This document shows positions 62,305 to 64,000 of a stretch of DNA of 64,000 nt, one piece after another. Source of the stretch: Thalassobium sp. R2A62 (GTDB taxonomy: Bacteria > Pseudomonadota > Alphaproteobacteria > Rhodobacterales > Rhodobacteraceae); assembly GCF_000161835.1 (NCBI RefSeq), contig NZ_GG697169.2, forward strand, positions 1,722,418 to 1,786,417. Direction: 5' to 3'. Position 1 is the stretch's first letter; every line of letters starts with the position of its first letter. Position numbers and translations under genes: made by a program. Below the pieces are notes generated by a model, which worked only from the letters and a program-made list of their open reading frames with translations, ran no database searches and had not been told where the DNA came from.

Positions 62305-64000
62305 ATGACGTTGCCCGCCCCCTTTGAAAACTGGTTCGCGACCAAGGGTTGGTCGATCCACCCTCACCAACAGGACATGTTGAACGCGGCAGACGACCCC
62401 AGCGTCCTATTGATCGCGCCGACGGGTGGCGGCAAAACACTCGCCGGTTTCTTACCTAGCTTGATTGATCTGGCAGAGACACCACACGACGGGCTGCACA
62501 CCCTCTATGTCTCGCCTCTCAAGGCGTTGGCCGCTGATATCAAACGCAATCTAACCACACCCGTCACCGAGATGGGCCTGTCCATTCGGATTGAGGATCG
62601 CACGGGCGATACGACCTACACCCAAAAGCGTAAGCAGCGTGCCGATCCTCCTCATATCTTGCTCACGACGCCCGAGTCTCTTGCCCTTCTCACCAGCTAC
62701 GAAGACGCGCCTCGTATCTTCAAAGGGATCAAACGGATCGTGATCGACGAAATTCACGCATTGGCAGAAAGCAAACGAGGCGATCAGTTGATGCTCGCGC
62801 TTGCACGGCTCCAATCTTTAGAGCCTGGATTGCGTCGTGTCGGGTTGTCGGCAACTGTCGAGGATCCACAGGCAATTGCGCACCTCATGGCCCACCATCC
62901 CGACCCCACGCACATCGTCCACGCAGATCCGGGACCTGACCCAGACATCACAATGTTGTGGACCGAAGAACTGCCTCCTTGGTCGGGCGGAGGCGCAAAA
63001 TACAGCATTCCAGCGGTTATAAATGAGGTAAAAAAGCATAATACAACACTAATCTTCCATAATACGCGTGCACAGGCCGAGCTGTTTTTCCACAATCTTT
63101 GGCTGGCCAATACCGAAAACCTACCGATCGCGATTCACCACGGTAGTCTGGACCGCGCTCAGCGACAAAAGGTCGAGGCCGGTATGGTTGCAGGCCAGCT
63201 TCGCGCGATCGTTTGCACGGGAACTCTGGATCTAGGTATCGATTGGGGTGACGTTGATCTCATCATCCAAATCGGCGCACCCAAAAACGTCAAACGATTG
63301 GTCCAGCGCATTGGTCGCGCAAATCACCGATACAACGCACCATCCAAAGCGATCCTTGTTCCGGCCAATCGGTTCGAAGTCGTCGAATGTGTCGCGGCAC
63401 TTGCTGCGGTTAAGGAACGGAAGCTAGACGGTGATCCACGTGTCCGCGGGCCTCGCGATGTTCTGTGCCAACACATCCTGATTTCCGCATCTTCAGCCCC
63501 CTTCAGCGCAGATGCGCTCTATGCTGAAATCATCTCATGCGGGGCCTATTCAGATCTGACCCGTACCGAATTTGACGACTGTCTCGATTTTTGCGCGACC
63601 GGGGGTTACGCGCTCAGAGCCTATGACAAATGGCAACGGCTACAGCTGCGTGACGATGGCCTGTGGCACCTCCGCGATCCGCGAACCGCACAACGCATTC
63701 GTATGAATGTCGGCACAATTCAGGACACCGATACGCTCAAGGTACGCCTTCGCGGGCGTGCAGGTGGCAAGCCATTGGGCGAAATCGAAGAGGGCTTTGC
63801 CGCGACCCTGACCCAAGGTGATACCTTTTTGATTGGTGGCCAAATAGTTCGCTACGAAGGATTGCGAGAGATGACCGTACAGGTCTCTCGGCGAGCCGAC
63901 AAAACGCCAAAGATCGCGACCTTTATGGGAACCAAGTTTGCGACCTCGACCCAACTGTCCCACCGTATTCTGGAAATGTTTCAGGCAGCGGATTGGCCCG
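62305..64000 (+). CDS. Ligase-associated DNA DEXH-box helicase, partial (right edge)
   Basis: The first 565 codons of a large Lhr-like helicase; the frame is open to the end of the window. Motif I is APTGGGKT (about residues 37-44), then YVSPLKALAADI, TTPESLALL, motif II IDEIHAL, motif III GLSAT, HHGSLDRAQRQ, CTGTLDLGIDWGDVD and QRIGRANHR (motif VI). IEDRTGDT and the general pattern match the ligase-associated subgroup, whose members sit beside an ATP-dependent DNA ligase, an exonuclease and a phosphoesterase; those would be right of the window. The ATG lies 39 nt after the dehydrogenase gene; the ribosome site is weak. Confidence 0.9.
   Translation, partial: MTLPAPFENWFATKGWSIHPHQQDMLNAADDPSVLLIAPTGGGKTLAGFLPSLIDLAETPHDGLHTLYVSPLKALAADIKRNLTTPVTEMGLSIRIEDRTGDTTYTQKRKQRADPPHILLTTPESLALLTSYEDAPRIFKGIKRIVIDEIHALAESKRGDQLMLALARLQSLEPGLRRVGLSATVEDPQAIAHLMAHHPDPTHIVHADPGPDPDITMLWTEELPPWSGGGAKYSIPAVINEVKKHNTTLIFHNTRAQAELFFHNLWLANTENLPIAIHHGSLDRAQRQKVEAGMVAGQLRAIVCTGTLDLGIDWGDVDLIIQIGAPKNVKRLVQRIGRANHRYNAPSKAILVPANRFEVVECVAALAAVKERKLDGDPRVRGPRDVLCQHILISASSAPFSADALYAEIISCGAYSDLTRTEFDDCLDFCATGGYALRAYDKWQRLQLRDDGLWHLRDPRTAQRIRMNVGTIQDTDTLKVRLRGRAGGKPLGEIEEGFAATLTQGDTFLIGGQIVRYEGLREMTVQVSRRADKTPKIATFMGTKFATSTQLSHRILEMFQAADWP

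Noticed and set aside
1-64000. Search for tRNA genes, insertion sequences, prophage genes, CRISPR arrays and defence systems
   Set aside because: No cloverleaf-like segment, transposase, integrase, repeat-spacer array or known defence gene was seen in the intergenic regions or ORFs.

Overview
The window looks like a piece of chromosome from a marine alphaproteobacterium of the family Rhodobacteraceae (roseobacter group). The protein families and their order point there: a coxB-ctaB-ctaG-coxC-surf1-thrC-M16 peptidase block, PtsP (EI-Ntr) next to LysC, DUF1178 and Nudix genes of roseobacter type, and a Tad/Flp pilus locus whose pilins carry a GAVTVDW core. Genus cannot be fixed from the sequence alone. 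I saw no tRNA, insertion sequence, phage gene or CRISPR array.

Layout. 1-354: an AT-rich upstream tract, a -35/-10 pair with 17-nt spacing and a GC-rich discriminator on the minus strand, best read as the promoter and leader of a stable-RNA (probably rRNA) operon lying to the left. 355-9601 (minus): reductive pyrimidine catabolism. preT-preA (dihydropyrimidine dehydrogenase) form one unit; the amidohydrolase gene, dihydropyrimidinase and a four-gene NMT1-type ABC importer form a second, headed by a near-perfect RutR operator. 9777-14951: a DUF1330 gene, molybdate importer modABC, KDO transferase waaA and a histone-deacetylase-like hydrolase. 15026-22125: Nudix, DUF1178, SDR, lysC (with a possible internal start for a regulatory subunit), ptsP, EcsC-like, GNAT and flavin reductase. 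22139-26784: SulP transporter, MTA phosphorylase and apt (purine salvage), and a GlcD-like FAD oxidase. 26787-34290 (minus): GNAT, M16 peptidase, thrC and the cytochrome c oxidase assembly cluster. 34458-41347: tldD, a dprA gene broken by both a frameshift and an in-frame stop, topA, and a 3-oxoacid CoA-transferase pair.

41494-46893: a UPF0104 flippase-like membrane protein, a DprE1 homologue, a DprE2-like SDR, and on the opposite strand a HAD-UbiA fusion. In mycobacteria UbiA, DprE1 and DprE2 make polyprenyl-phosphoryl-D-arabinofuranose, so this looks like a lipid-linked pentose donor pathway. 47252-58403: the Tad pilus locus, with two pilin genes encoding identical proteins, a 48-residue pilin-like ORF, a third pilin, cpaB, cpaC, an OmpA-type lipoprotein, cpaE, cpaF, tadB, tadC, two TPR lipoproteins and prepilin peptidase cpaA. 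A polytopic GT-C-like protein converges on cpaA. By analogy with arabinosylated type IV pilins of some Pseudomonas aeruginosa strains, the pentose pathway and the GT-C protein could together decorate the Flp pilus; this is an inference and the most interesting idea in the window. 60170-64000: an AAA ATPase of unknown role, a 3-hydroxyisobutyrate-dehydrogenase-like gene, and the first 565 codons of a ligase-associated DEXH helicase that runs off the right edge.
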